Source: Bombyx mori (lineage: Eukaryota > Arthropoda > Insecta > Lepidoptera > Bombycidae). From it: a stretch of DNA of 64,000 nt. A model generated the notes under the pieces. The model was not told where the DNA came from. It saw nothing but the letters and a program-made list of their open reading frames with translations, and made no database searches. The translations under genes and the position numbers were made by a program. Location: positions 17,548,001-17,612,000 of the forward strand of contig NC_085107.1 in the NCBI RefSeq assembly GCF_030269925.1. The letters run 5' to 3'. Below are positions 37,190-50,800 of the stretch, piece by piece. Within the stretch, counting starts at the first letter, position 1, and the number at the start of each line of letters is the position of its first letter.

Positions 37190-37302
37190 TCCACGTACGT
37201 ATACGTACGCACATGCACGTGTACGTATGCACATGTACGTATAAGTACGCACATGTACGTGTAAGTACACACACGTACGTGTATATAGGCACATGTACGT
37301 AC
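37190..37302 (+). repeat. Alternating purine-pyrimidine repeat (Z-DNA-like)
   Basis: Built from ACGTACGCACATGTACGTGT-like units of about 24 bp with small variations. It is almost purely alternating purine/pyrimidine with many CG, CA and TG steps, and partly self-complementary because ACGT, CACGTG and ACATGT are palindromes. It lies within the presumed Fbxw7 3' UTR. Confidence 0.8.
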
Positions 37303-40300
37303 GTGGTCTATGTCTCGTCTCAATGTACCGTCTCGTCGCTCACTTGTGTTCTAACTGAATAATTAATAGAAATGTTCACATGAATCACCATATCGTGAAC
37401 ACTGTTCATTCTGAATGCGAGTGAAGATTGAATGTGAGCCGTTTGTATTCTTAATTTGTGAAATTAACTATTTAAATGTTAAATGTCTGATAGTTTTCGG
37501 AGAACAAAAAAAATATGTATTGCACACGTCGCGTTTTTGTTGTACTTTTTAATGTTTATTGTAACGGTGAGTGTTTGAATGTTGCTATTATTCGATTGAA
37601 TTGGCTTTAATGTTGAATGTTACTTGAAATTTTATACATATCTAATTGATTTCCTTACAGTATAAGGGTATGCTTCTAAAAGTACAAAGAAAAACGATAG
37701 CAATATCTGTCAATTTCTGTTTTTTTAAAAGCTTCTTTACGGCTTTAGAATGTTAAAAGTATTTTAAATGTTTATTATTCCATATATAAAGACGCTAGTT
37801 TGCAAGCTAATGCAATATTGTAACGTTAGTGCCCATTTATATACAAGTTAGTTTTATAGTAACGTTATCTCAATAAAAACGCTTCGTGTGACCTTTTTAG
37901 AATTTAATGTTAAACATCCTATGTAAGTGTACAAATATTCTAAATAATGGATTTAATAATATTCTAAAATGCTTGATCGTAATATCGATCTCTAGTGCAA
38001 CGAACAGGCTACAGGCAGGGGTTGGTTCTTGTCGAAATTGTACACTTGACGTGCAAATAATCGATCACATAAAATTATATTGAGAACATCCGATCGCCCT
38101 TCTATATCGATTATGTTGGTCGCGAGTGTACCCTTAGTGGATGTAACTACCCACCGGGACTTTACTAAGAGGTAAATGGACAGTTTTAAATAATAATATA
38201 ATAAATATATAATATGTTCAGAGTAACTCATGTGTACACAATATATAGTATTCACTACATTCGATTACAGTACATGCCATTATGTGTAAAAAGCGTTTAA
38301 TTCGAAAAAAGAAAAATATGTTGGTTATGTTAAAATGTCGCTGCAATCGCTTTAGTTTTATTTTATCAGTATCTTTCGAATATACAAAAGCGAAAACAAT
38401 AGAAAAAACGGTTTATTTTTTAAGAAATCTTTCATTTGGTTATACCTTCGATTGATTGCCTTAGTTAAATTATTATAAGATTTCAACTCTGCAAATCGTT
38501 TCACTGTTTGGTAACAATTTACAGTTTTATTATAAATTCTTGTGAACACGTCATTTTTTTGGTGTCATTGCGTGTGTCAGCTAATCTTTCGTGTATTTTC
38601 TAACAATATGAATGAATTGAGTTTTGTAAGTTAAAGAAAGTAACATTGACGAATACATATGTCCTTTTAATAAATGACGAAGGAAAATTTTAATTAAAAA
38701 TTTGTGTATTTTTATAACATTGATTTAATTTGAGCTTACCGAAGTTCAGTATACTGTTTTACTTTTCGTTTATTATGTTTCTTACTGCTGCGATAATATA
38801 TAATGTGTACTCATATATTTATATATTAAAAGACAGATTATATATAGATACATCTATACAAATATATAAACCATTTATAAATGGCCAAATCAGAATATAT
38901 TTATCGCTTTGAAACATAACTATCTAAGTATGATTAGTACTCACCATTATATTCATTTACCGAATTTTAAGGAAGTAGTAACTTAATCTCATGTAAACGC
39001 CGTGTTAAAATAAATAAATTGATAAAAATAAATATAATAAAAAAAAAAACAAAAAAAAAAAACATAAACGGTTAAATAGTTGTCCGTAGCTATTATAATA
39101 TTATGTTCATAGTTTTTAATACTTCTAATGCGCCAGTTCTAAGACGTTAATTTTATTGAAACAAAACTTTATTTCACATATATTTTAACGTGTCGAATGT
39201 TTCTGTCTAAAGTAACATGTGACGTATGTTTTGGGAGGTTATATTGTAACTTTTTTTTTTTTTTAAACACTTATGTTCCGTTTTGTCAACAAAACTCCGT
39301 TTCCGTGTATACCGTAAAGAAGAACTCGAATACCGGATGTGGTGTTTGAATAGACTAGTATTCTTATTATTATTATTATTGTATTGTATCTTGATCAGTA
39401 TAAAATTGTCTACTCAACACTGGCAAGTATTAGTAGCTGTAATAATAATCTAAAAAGAAAGGCTCTCTGCGATGAGAGTCGTTCAATTATTGGAAAATAC
39501 CATACATACAAATCTCGTATCCGTTTCACCGTATTGTATTTTTAATAATATTTGTATATATGTTTTTTTTTTTTCATTTCTTATTTCTTCAAAAGGTATT
39601 AAAAATGGGCGTTACTTGTGACTAAATAATATCGAAAGCGGTATTGTGGCTGTATTGTTAAAAATAATTAAACGAAGACTGAAGCGTAGGTATAGTATAT
39701 TTAAAGTATTAAATTTAGACATCTACTGATACATCACACAATATTTCTTTTTTTTTTTTTCTTATTGCTAAGCATAATATTTTATATGTATTACTTTCTT
39801 GTTATTAGTTTGTAGCGAAGACGACTAATGTCGCAACGGTAATTCTTCGACAATTAGTTACGGATTTATTAATAGATTAGTTTTTACGAGTAATGTTTAA
39901 GTTGTATTTGTCAATGCCGTAGACATTATGAGATTACAAAGTAACGTATGTGTTCTTTTTTCTTAATATTTATGTAAAAATGTTGTTGAAACTTACAATT
40001 TTACGAACGAATTTGAATTTTTTATTTAAAGTTTTTTTTTTATTTTTACATTTGAGGAACGTAACTTGATCGCGTAATTATAAAGTCGCATCACAATATT
40101 TATAATCGTTTACTAAGTAGTTCAAACTGTCACATTTGATTGTAATCATTTTGATTGTTTTATTTGTAATCTCACACTGTGTATGAGTGTTTTTAAATAG
40201 ACAAAAAAAAATAAATGTAACACCAACTTACCCTTTGTGTGTACGTAGGGATGGCACGTGAGCGACAGTACCGTCATTATGTATATTAATTACTTTTTAA

Positions 40301-40552
40301 TTATTATTTTTCTTTAGGTCGATGGAAATAAATTGTTATTTGAATCACAATTGTATTGGCTTTTCATTGGATGCATTGTGCGAGGCGTATTAATTCTTTG
40401 TCTTAGTTTTATTTAACTCTCTAAATGCGTTCCCATTATTTTTTCTTAATTGGAATTTGCCCTTAGTGTATTTTTTTTGATCAACGGTTTTCAGTTGTTA
40501 TTATTAAATTTTAATTTCCTTATTTTTGCGTTTAATATAATGATTATTGATT

Positions 40553-40558
40553 AATAAA
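40553..40558 (+). terminator. Distal Fbxw7 poly(A) signal
   Basis: AATAAA is followed within 20-30 bases by a G/T- and T-rich element (TTTTTTGTTGGTTTTTTTTT). It is the best-formed + strand 3' end signal in the region. Confidence 0.55.
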
Positions 40559-40859
40559 GTTCATTCGTTTTCAATTTTTTGTTGGTTTTTTTTTTCCGCA
40601 ATATTTGCATATTTTCCCTAGTTTTACCAACTCTGTCCGTGTAGTGAAATATTCTATTTTTCTAAATGAAAAAGTACTTGATTTTAATTTTTCTAATTTT
40701 TCTTCTATGAAGGTTTCATTTTCATCGCCATGATCGAAATTTCAAGAGCCTTCCGTATTGAAAATCGTTCTGTCACTGAATAGATCTATAATACGGTTCT
40801 CTCTCGCCTTCCTCCTTGCGTAGATAATCCTCAATGCGGTCTGTGGTCTCCCTAAACCC

Positions 40860-40955
40860 TCCGGCCCTGCCTATTCTCGGCTGCGCGGATGGCATCGTGA
40901 ACTGAGGTTTTTAGAGTAGAGCGTATCTGATCCGAGCAGCGTACTGGACGTTACA
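40860..40955 (-). mobile_element. RTE-type scrap
   Basis: CGGATGGCATCGTGAACTGA, then a GTAGAGCGTATCTGATCCGA-like stretch, resembles the region at 33550-33610 in the larger RTE fragment. It is very short and degenerate. Confidence 0.4.
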
Positions 40956-41049
40956 TTTAGGTCTTCTACTATGTTTATAATTCGGAATATATAATATTCA
41001 TGGGCTCGACATTATCTGTTCATTTTGGTGTTTTTATTATAATTTTTTT

Positions 41050-41285
41050 ATTGTATATATGGTTCAACGAGCTCATAGCCCACCTGGTGTTAGGTGATTA
41101 CCGGAGCCCATAGACGTCTATAACGTAAATGGCACCACCCACCTTGAGATATGAGTTCTAAGCTCTCGGTATAGCTACGGCTGCCCCGCCCTTCAAACCG
41201 AAACGCATTACTGCTTCACGGCAGAAATAGGCGGGGTGGTAGAAACCTACCCGTGCAGACTCACGGGACGTCATAATAGGTGAAG
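41050..41285 (-). mobile_element. Bm1 SINE, 3' part, reverse orientation
   Basis: GAGCTCATAGCCCACCTGGT, CCACCTTGAGATATGAGTTC, CTTCAAACCGAAACGCATTA and GGCAGAAATAGGCGGGGTGG are Bm1 in reverse. It is truncated near the GGACCTCTTGTGAG block. Confidence 0.88.
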
Positions 41286-41513
41286 AGGTGCACCTGAGAC
41301 CGTGCAGCAACGTTCCCTACTGTGATCGCCAACCGGTATTTAGGTACTGGTGGGTTTTGTTTTTCTTTTTCCCTTACGTAATCGCTGGTAGCCTAAGAAG
41401 CCATTCCAGCTACTCTCGGAGAACTGGTGGTATAGAGTATAGTAAAACCGCATGCAGCTCCATCCTATTTATATTTACAGAGAAGCAGTGATGCGTTTCG
41501 GTTTGAATTGTGT

Positions 41514-41677
41514 GCTTAGTGTGAGTTTTTTAACGTTCTCGATAGCGTAAAAGTAACTCAAATTTGTATGCAGTTGGAACAGCGCCCCTAGCGGCAAACG
41601 TAGGCAAACGTTCCAAATCTATATAAATTTGAATTAACTTTAACGTTATCGAGAACGTTAAAAAACTCGCACTAAGC
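41514..41677. mobile_element. 164-bp inverted-repeat element (MITE-like)
   Basis: The left arm GCTTAGTGTGAGTTTTTTAA with CGTTCTCGATA is matched in inverted form on the right by TATCGAGAACG, then TTAAAAAACTCGCACTAAGC. The terminal repeats are about 35 bp. The centre contains CAGCGCCCCTAGCGGCAAAC. It follows directly after a Bm1-like scrap (GAAGCAGTGATGCGTTTCGG) at about 41482-41508. There is no coding capacity. Confidence 0.8.
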
Positions 41678-42439
41678 GTACTGATTTAATACCTACAATT
41701 GAGATTTCGATCTCATGGTTCATGTTGGGTGGCAGTTTGTTTGGGGCTCACCGACTCTGAATTATTGAGGAAAGTTATCTCGATTCGAACAATGGATCTG
41801 GCTAGACCCAGGGTAATGATGGTCTTTAAAGTATAATATTGACACTGCAGTGCATCCGTAGCCGAAATAAGTAAGTCGGGCGCAAGAGTGTATCTGTTTT
41901 GGACCCCCGAGAAGCTGGGCAAGTTGACTATTGAAATTTAAAGGCCATACCATATCAACATATGAATTCCGGTACATAAGTTCAGGACTGCTCTAGCCCA
42001 AAGCAAATTTGACCTCAAATAGTAGGTAGGTACTTCATGAACGAACAATAAACTAATACGCAATTCAATAGACCGTTGGAGGCACCCCTGACATTTGTTT
42101 AGGTTCCTTAAATTACGTTTTGTTTTAGTAATATTCTTGTTACGATAGCCGAATTGGCATTTGCATAATTTATGTACTTAGTATCTATTTTTTGGGAGCA
42201 ACAGAAAGCGCTGGAAAGTCGTTTTAACCTCTGGACGTTTATTTTTGTGCCTATAACTTCTTACTAGAGTGGGTACTTTAATTTTAATGCCTTTTTAAGC
42301 AACTGAACACGTGGCCGACATTTGGTCCCCAATAAGAGCACCTAACAATTTGTTAATATTGTATTGTTATATAAATTACTTTAACTAATATAATATAATA
42401 TTTGACCCAGGAATCGGAAAAAAGGTTAGAAATAAAACG

Positions 42440-45400
42440 ACATTTTTTTTTGCTCTATTTGTATATTTATTGTATTCAATCCGACAATGTGATGATAACA
42501 AACTTAAATAGGTAATAATAAATTGAGACAGTTAGATACACAATAATAATTTAAATAATCGATCGTCAATGAAACAATCGCTATTACGGATATTGTAAAT
42601 TATTATAGAACATCAACTAATCATATTGAAACACCAATCGTAAGAAGTTGTACTTGACAAAACACTGCTATCAAACATTTATCTCACGTTATAGAATTTA
42701 ATAATTACGGTATTACATTAACATTTAGTCGATTATTAGTTTAAAATTAACATCAATAACGTCAACTACAGCCATACATTGATACACAGCAGTAAATATA
42801 AGTATTAATGAAAAAAATGTTCCATCATACACATGCAGCTTGCTTACATTACTGCAACTAAACATAATTTACCAACTATTATACATAACAAAATGTTTAA
42901 TCAGGAACACAATGTGATATATTAATAAAGAAAAAGGATAATCTTAAGCAACAGTAACTCAGTAAGGGATTCCGTCCGCACGCGTGACAACGCCGCGTCC
43001 CGACAACACAAGCGCGCGCACGATGTACGACTCATTATCTTGAACTAACATTTATTTTATACATTAAATTAAATCTAACATTAATGAATAAGTAGACTGT
43101 AATCTGAATTTGTTTTTGTGACCCCTATAACATATGTACCGTGAGATTGCAATACAAGATCTCTTAATATCTCAGTGTTCCGCCAAAAACTTAAAATTTA
43201 TAATACTGAAACACAAAATCATGAGCTACATAATCTGTTGAAATGTTGATATGAGTCTTGTTTAATACGAACTGCTCACGACATTTAAAAGGGAGAAATA
43301 TTATAATGTTGTCGCCAAAATGCTTAGTGACATTGTAGTCACAGGGGCGACATAAACAATACAGCCTATTCTGAATCTAAACATTTTATTACAGCTAATC
43401 TTTGATCTAAACACACATTAAGATTGACATCTAGAAACATTGAAGTGATATTCATATTATATTATATTTAGTTACATTTACGATTGTTAAAGGAAAGTTC
43501 ACTATAGATTCACAATAGGCTTTGGTGGATAAAACATTCATGTCAAATGCAATATTTTCCTGAGAGCCGAAAGCAATGGTAATACTTACATTACAATACC
43601 TTAGGATACCCACCAACATTACTACATAACTAAACAGTCATCAAGTTCACAAGATCGTATTATAATATAACTTTTTGGTAATAACATTTAGACTACGCGG
43701 GCAGGTTTGATACATTAAAATATTTTGAGCCCGTCACGGCGTATAATTAATTAAACTAAACAAAAAATATAAATATTATAAAATGAATATTTACTAGGAA
43801 ATACAAAAAAAATATAATCACGTAAAACAAACATTAGATCATTATTTTTTAAAATACATTTATCACATACAGTATAAGGAAATGAGAATATTTTTGTCAT
43901 GTGGATAAAACACACAGTGTGAATCGCCAGTAATCATACGTAATAAAATTAACTTTCTAAAAAAATATAATTGTATTTAATATTAATTATTACAGACCAA
44001 AACCGCCTCTTTAGGTATGCAGTAATACTATCGTATTATAATCATTTATCGCGAAATAAATGTCAGCTAATACATTCATAAATAAATTACAACTACAAAA
44101 TCCACATTGCGATACGAAATATATGAACTGACCGTAAACACAGTTCTTCGAATGGCACTTTGCTATGTCTGTATTCCAATGGATTTTAGTAATTAACTTT
44201 GAAATAAATAAACAATATGAAAATACATTTTTGACGCCGAATATCTCAACAAATACTTGCCTCTCAGGGTATTACCACATCGGCCGAATACATATTTAAA
44301 TATATATTAATTTATATATTTTTCTATATAATAGTCATATGTATTTAATTTTCATATAATAATTTTGAATTTTAAATATCCTAACTCTTAGTCAAGCACG
44401 TTTTAAGCGGACTAGTGGCAGCAGCTCGACGCCTTATTTTGTTTACGCTGGCATAGTGTTTAGCGCCACGCGCCACCACCCGTCATGTCACGTCACGTTG
44501 CGTCGCGGCATATCGCGACACGCCACGCCACGCACCGTCTGCTGCCACTGCTCGCCTTCTGCCTACCTTCGCCGCACATATCCCAACACTTACTGTGGTC
44601 AAAAATTTTGGAAGGCACTTTCTACTTTTCAAAAATTTTAAATTTTAATTTTCCTTTTTGAACACATTAGCCTAGACTTATACAATAGAAAATATGCGTA
44701 GTAACATTTACCAATAATTACGCAATTCATCCGAAACGTATAGGCCATATAATATTTTCAATAATTTAGGAATTCATCTTCACATTTCAAAACGCGTAGC
44801 CAAATACATTCAGTGCTTGTTCTTGACCTGAATTGCGGTTAATTTAATTTTCAATTAATTCTTTTTTAAATAATTTGGTCTTTTTTATACACTAGTTCCA
44901 AACTTTAACCGAATCAAGTAATGCGAATACCAAAATAATAATGAAGTATCAAGGCCACTTGGAGACTTATTATAAACATGCTAGTACATGCGTATGCGAC
45001 GAGACTTACCCGGGAGCCAACGAATCGACACCCTCCCCACAACACAATATATTAAATATTAAAATGCCAACGATCTTTGCCAACAATATCTAGATGGTAT
45101 ACCCTTGCGGCAAGAATGTATATTTATTTTTCACCGAAACATTTAAAACAATCTTAGAATCGGGGAAGATATTCATAAAACAAATTTGTACATAATAATG
45201 AATAGTTCCAATTACGCCCTGCGACGGTGCGGACCGCCGCCACTACACACAGCAACACAGCTAATCTAATTAGATTGAAATGTTAAACCTATCTACGCTT
45301 AGGTATTAGACCAAAACGCCTGAATGACGTTACATTCAGTTTTGGCGATTAAGGTGCTTCTAAAACTAACGCGGAGCAGACACGACTATAATGCTGATTA

Positions 45401-47346
45401 TTTAATTAAAATATCATATTTTAACGTTTACGGACAAACACATCGAAAGCATTACGTTTAATATTCCTAAAACGCTGCGACACATGTGTGCCATTTATAT
45501 AATATGTGTCCAATGTAATTATTCAAAATACTATTATAATTTATATGATTTGAAAATAAACGCTGACGGAGACGACAGTGCACTTTATCAGACTAACTAT
45601 TTGAAACTGTATATAGCTCTCTTGAAGATCGAGACATATTGATATTTTAATGAAAAGCGAAGCTCCGCGATATCTTTGTATTTAGGCTAACATTTGGAAC
45701 GAACGCTATTGGCTAAGGATACAACTATACATTTGGCGATCAGTAAGCCCACTCGAATGTATTGCCAGAGGCGACTACAGCCGGAGCCGGACTTGTGGAC
45801 TGAGTTAGCGCTGTCGGAGTAAGCCACCGTGCCGATTGCACATCGTATCGATAATACTAAAAACTGGCGAGCGATCACATCGACCCCTACAATTAAGACA
45901 TCGCAACGACCGGGAAGTGTACGCGGATTATAATACTACGGTGATTGTTCTATCAGATGCATATCGAAATATACGACACGATTATTGAATCGATAACGGA
46001 GCGCTAACATCGATACCACTAAGATCAAGCAGAGTACATTCATTACCGCTAAAGACAAACGGATATTCGTTTGAAGAAAGAAACAATTACACATCAATTT
46101 ACACACATCTAAAGTTAATTTAATATTAAATTCTTACACACGTACACGTAAGGGGGATCTCTTTGAAACTTTAGGTATACCAAACAGTCTTTTGGAATCG
46201 GGCCGAATAATATAATTTTGACATATCTACACATTCACAGATGATTCTATATTTGTAACATTTATAATTTAATCTTAAAACATTAAACGCTACATATTAC
46301 ACGAATAGAAATATATTATGTATGCACGTGTATGTATGTGTGCTTCTACATATTTAGGTCATCACGTATACCAACACACTACAGAGTGAATAGTCGCTTA
46401 ACAATAGCCACTGGAAAATATGTTATCCACCTCGGACACTGGAACTAAACTCGAATTTATCGTAATAAACTTTAAAATAAATAAATTTGTAATAAGAATA
46501 ACAAATACAGCTATTCACTCCGTACAATAAAAAAAATCATATTTAATTACTGCGATACTAATGAGACTCGCTTTATTGTACAAGTACTCAAAACGATTTA
46601 AAGAAATAAAAACAAGCATATTGCACGTCTGAATAATGCTTAATCGAAATAAAACGTAAAAAATTAAATTGTAAACATAATTTTAATTAATTGCATTCCG
46701 GGATTCCGAGCTGTTCGAATCCCTCGCGTCCCAGATCAGCGCCACCTGTGGCCGGAATGTTGCTTCACATACAATCACATCAATTCACGTCATGTCCGAA
46801 ATAATTAAATTGCTGGCGGCATCTCAACAAACACACACCGATAAATAAAACTAAACATTAAAGACTACTACACAGCGAATATAGTATACCAAGTGTATGT
46901 ATCTCTGAATAAGCAGCTTGTCATATTTTGCCGTCAGCAACTTTTTTCGTTTTTCACAAGAAGCTCAATGTTTATTTTTTGATAAACACAATGTCTTTAT
47001 AATTCTCTCGTTTGAGATGGCGTCCGCAAGTTTGTGTTCTTTCTATTAGGTTCATATTAAACGCACACATATAATTTGAAGAAGGTTTCGTGGGAATTCT
47101 TGGGTGTTCATTATGAGCTCCCTGCGAAAAAATTTCAAACGACCGCGTGCAACTATTTTATGATTATTTATTTGATCGAAGCTTTTCAAGTTTCTCAGAG
47201 CTAAAATTATTTGCACGCGGTCGATAGAAATCGTTCCACGTTTAGTAGTAACGCACGGAGTGAGTGTTCGGGACGAAGTAGCGGTAAGCGGGCGGCGGCG
47301 GCGGCGGCGGCAGCGTCTGTGGAGCCGGCGCGCCCGCAGCCTCGCT
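42440..47346 (-). other. Inferred long 3' UTR of lov (standard form)
   Basis: About 4.9 kb of AT-rich sequence, mostly free of recognisable repeats, runs from the lov stop to a minus-strand AATAAA at 42466-42471. Sharp transitions to repeat-rich DNA left of 42.4 kb suggest a transcript end there. Very long 3' UTRs are common in neural genes of insects (general knowledge). A perfect 13-bp hairpin stem lies at 47140-47223 and a GC-rich patch at about 44410-44560. The UTR length is inferred, not shown. Confidence 0.4.
47140..47223 (-). other. Stem-loop in the lov 3' UTR
   Basis: CGACCGCGTGCAA pairs perfectly with TTGCACGCGGTCG across a loop of about 55 bases, and the stem can be extended by an imperfect AU-rich helix. 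It begins about 125 bases after the lov stop codon. A high-GC stem in AT-rich sequence is notable. Function unknown. Confidence 0.7.
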
Positions 47347-47808
47347 TCATATCATGTCGGAACGGTCATCGGAGCCATCCAGCTCCATAGCACCGGCGGC
47401 CTGTCCGTTCCGAGTCGGCACCGGTGTCTTTGGCGGTCCCATATCGGTCATTTCCGGGATAATGTCGCGTTCTGCATAGCGACTTTCAGGTCGGGGCGAT
47501 ATGAACGGGCGGAATGGATCGGCGGGCTTCGCGGCCTCGAGCGTCTGGCTCGGGGAGCACATTGGTGATTCCAGGCTCGCGGAGAGCGGTGACGGCAGCC
47601 GCGGTGAGTGCATTGGCAGCGGAGGCAGGCCGAGTGGCGGCTGGTCCTGTGGGCGCTGCGCCGCCACCACCATGTTGCACATCTGACGGCGCAGCCCATG
47701 GGCCACGGCGGCTACGGCGGCGGCGGCGGCAACATTTGGAGACACGCGCTCTTCGCGTCCATTGCCGACCCCCACCGCGGTATATGCAGCCGGTGTCGGT
47801 GATCCATC
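47347..47808 (-). CDS. lov terminal exon (standard form)
   Basis: The acceptor is TTGTTGCAG, phase 0. The exon starts DGSPTPAAYTAVGVGNGREE, has an Ala-rich run (VAAAAAVAAVA), a Pro/Ser-rich part (PPLGLPPLPMHSPRLPSPLS) and ends LDGSDDRSDMI with TGA at 47347-47349. It is low complexity and GC-rich, with no fold recognised. Long open frames on the opposite strand come from the GC-rich composition. Confidence 0.75.
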   Translation of the reverse strand, partial: DGSPTPAAYTAVGVGNGREERVSPNVAAAAAVAAVAHGLRRQMCNMVVAAQRPQDQPPLGLPPLPMHSPRLPSPLSASLESPMCSPSQTLEAAKPADPFRPFISPRPESRYAERDIIPEMTDMGPPKTPVPTRNGQAAGAMELDGSDDRSDMI

Positions 47809-50800
47809 CTGCAACAAAAAATCGAGCGCGTGAAATCGCTCCCGATCAACATTAGAACATTCAGCGGACAACGGACCCGGTCGTTTTATAACTCGGCACT
47901 GTAACTGGTACACACAGTACAGTTTCAAATATTTGCAAGCCGTGTTGTAAAACGCTCGTCGTCTGTTGTTAGCGTGAACGGCTTCTGATCTAAAATTGCC
48001 CGCGACACGTATTGTTCGTATGTTAACGTGCAGTCGTAAAGTTCGAGACATTAAAATACCACAAAATAATAGCGAACCCGCCGAGCCGATTAAATACAAA
48101 TATAGAACTTCGCAACAGCACATTCGCAATACAGCAGGAAGAAAGAGACGTAACGAAGGCCACGATAAAACATAAATTGGTTCCATTTGAATCGCGACTC
48201 GAATGGAACGCACATCAAAACTGCCACACGAAGTACTCTTTTTAGAAGGATTCTTGCATCGACGTCGAAATTTTGTAGCACGTAGTTCAAGTGTATATGT
48301 TACAAGTCAATTCAAAGAAGCTACGAAGCGTCTCCACGTCGATGCGATGTTTCATGAGTTAGGGATCAGTACACACTGCACAGGACGAGTTCGGCGCTCC
48401 TAGAGCAATGCGCCGAGCGGTCGCGTGCAATGCTGGAAACGGGACACTGGGAGGTGGTGTGCTGCGTCAATACTAACCGTGATGGCAGGGTACGTCGGCA
48501 GCTCTAGTTCGCGGAGATGATGAGGATTAGCGTGCGGTGCCTGCGTGTCGCGGAATACGACCGCGCGGATAACTCCACGGATATGTTCATCGGGCCAGAC
48601 GCCCAGCAGAATCCTTTGTGGGCGACCGCGTCCTTTTGGTCGCAGATCTGGAATACCCCACAATAATCAAATGTGAACACAAAAAAGCATTCGGAGCCAA
48701 GATTGCTTATTGCGAGAAAATTACACGATACAAAGATACCCCGAGTAAAATGTGTGTGTTAGAAGATTGATTTAATTCATAACAAAGGTTATCAGGAGTT
48801 CATTGAACGAAAAAAATAGTGCTCTAAATACATTTAATTGATAATTCATTGAGCGTGTCTTTAAAATGCTTAAAATTTAAATGTAATTATGGAAACACTA
48901 TGTCATAAATTTGTCTTGAAGTTTCGCTCGACTTGACTTTATATCGTGTACATTCCCCTGAATAACATTATTATAATAAATTCATATTCTAGAAACACTT
49001 AAAACTGAAATACATATTCATGAAGTTTCATAGTATAATCGCATGTTACAGGAAATTCTTAAGTCTAGCAATCGCATTGCAGATAAGTCGCGGTGCTAAT
49101 GCATACTTAATATTTTACGCCCGCACGTAATTACGACTAATTGAAATAATTTACGTTAGTTTGTTTTTAATTTTGTTGAAACCCGTTTTACTGGTCAAGT
49201 TCTGTAAGTTAATCAAGTTGAACCAAAGTGCCGGTCCATTATAATATAGTTATAACCAGTAATACGGCTTCACGAAAGTCGTTTATTCGTAGTTGGATGG
49301 GAATTATCTTTTGAATGTGTTGAAATAGCACGCGATTGTTAAGCGCGTGTTTATTCAGCACACTAATATGTATAATTTGGGATCATACTGTTCATACCTG
49401 CTCCACCATCGGCGCTGGGTCCGAGCATGTTATGGACGCGGTTGGCATACAGCACGAACGTCGGGTACGGGATGTCGTACTTCCTAGCCGCTTGGGAGAG
49501 AGACAAGCCCTCCTTCAGCACAGAGAAAATGGCCTCAGCCATAGTTTCTGGCCGCCAGGACTTGAGAGGACCGCGTTCGCGGAAACGCAGGTTGTGTACC
49601 AAGTTCTGGTTGGTGTTCCAGCATTTTTGCCACATCGACTGCAGCTGGTATTGGTAGCTGTCTGAAAATCGAAATTAATTTATGTTAGTCAAATACAAAA
49701 AAAATGGTTTAGCTCTTTTCCTTTGGGTTTTGTGGCATTTCTGATATAATACGTCATTATTTTTGTACAGTGACAAAAACAGTTTTCGAGATAACAAGAT
49801 AGTCTTGGTAGTGTTGGTAATGGTAGTGGTGATATTATAACATTAACAGAATTGCGATTAAGAATATTAAAGTCGTTTTCTGACTTAACGTTAAAGAGCC
49901 ACGGGATCGAACATTGTTCATGTATCAATTTGAAGAAAGATTTTAATTTATAATAACTACCTGCACAGAAATGAGGTTGATGAAGGTGTTTTTTTTTTTT
50001 CAATTTATATCTCACCTCTGAGATATGTCAATTCTGTTCAGTTTTTAAATTTTGATAATTAATTTTGACCCTTACGCCAATATTTCCACTTCTCTCCCTT
50101 AATACCAGTCTCCTCGAGACATATGATAGTACACGGGCATGATGAAGGCCACGTTATTCTAAAATTTGAATCTAAATACATTATTTCCATATGGACTAAG
50201 CCACGATTGTTCAAGATACCTTCACTGAGAATTTGAAAGTGCACAAACATTTTGAATACCTACTCAATAAACAATTAGTTTTAATAATTGTGAATTCTTG
50301 ACTTCTTCAACTCGATTAAATATATTAAATGTGTATAAAGTTATTGAGTATTTTTCAAATAATTATTTTGATTTACGATCCATAAAGAATGTTTTGTACG
50401 ATACGTAACTATTATTATTGATTAGCAAAGTAAGAGAAAGATTGCATAAAAAAGTGACGTCTGCAACTGAAGAAGATAGAAGATAGGAGATCAGTGGTTC
50501 TTGTGCTGGAAAAGAAAATATGGCTGTTTCCAAAGACTTGGGTAAATAGATAGTGAGAGAGAATCTAAAGAAATAAATAAGGAAATAAATGGATCGTGTG
50601 GAAGATGACGTGAGTTAAATTAAAAGTTCTATCTGTTTGAAGAATGTTGCAAGGAAATATAATCGTAAAATTATATGAAAGCAGTTCATACTAAAAGTGA
50701 AATTCAAGAAAAGAAAAATAAACTAGAGATGTGTCACAATTGGGAGACGAGATACAATTAAGGAAATACACACTACTGTAAAAGGAATTTAAATAAATAA

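Larger units (their letters stand above)
35998..40575 (+). other. Inferred long 3' UTR of Fbxw7
   Basis: AT-rich sequence, free of recognisable repeats, follows the stop for about 4.5 kb. AATAAA motifs at 36331 and 36335 could give a short form. AATAAA at 40553, followed by a TTGTTGGTTTTTTTT stretch, is a strong distal poly(A) site, after which repeats begin. A 113-bp alternating CA/TG/CG-rich tract lies at 37190-37302. No coding exon is seen; open frames here are short and lack coding character. Confidence 0.5.

Noticed and set aside
37074..37362. Tyr/Thr/Val-rich frames on both strands
   Set aside because: They are produced by the alternating ACGT/CATG repeat, not by a gene.
47260..47855. 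Several open frames on the + strand over the last lov exon
   Set aside because: They mirror the GC-rich Pro/Ala/Ser coding on the minus strand and have no domains or splice logic.
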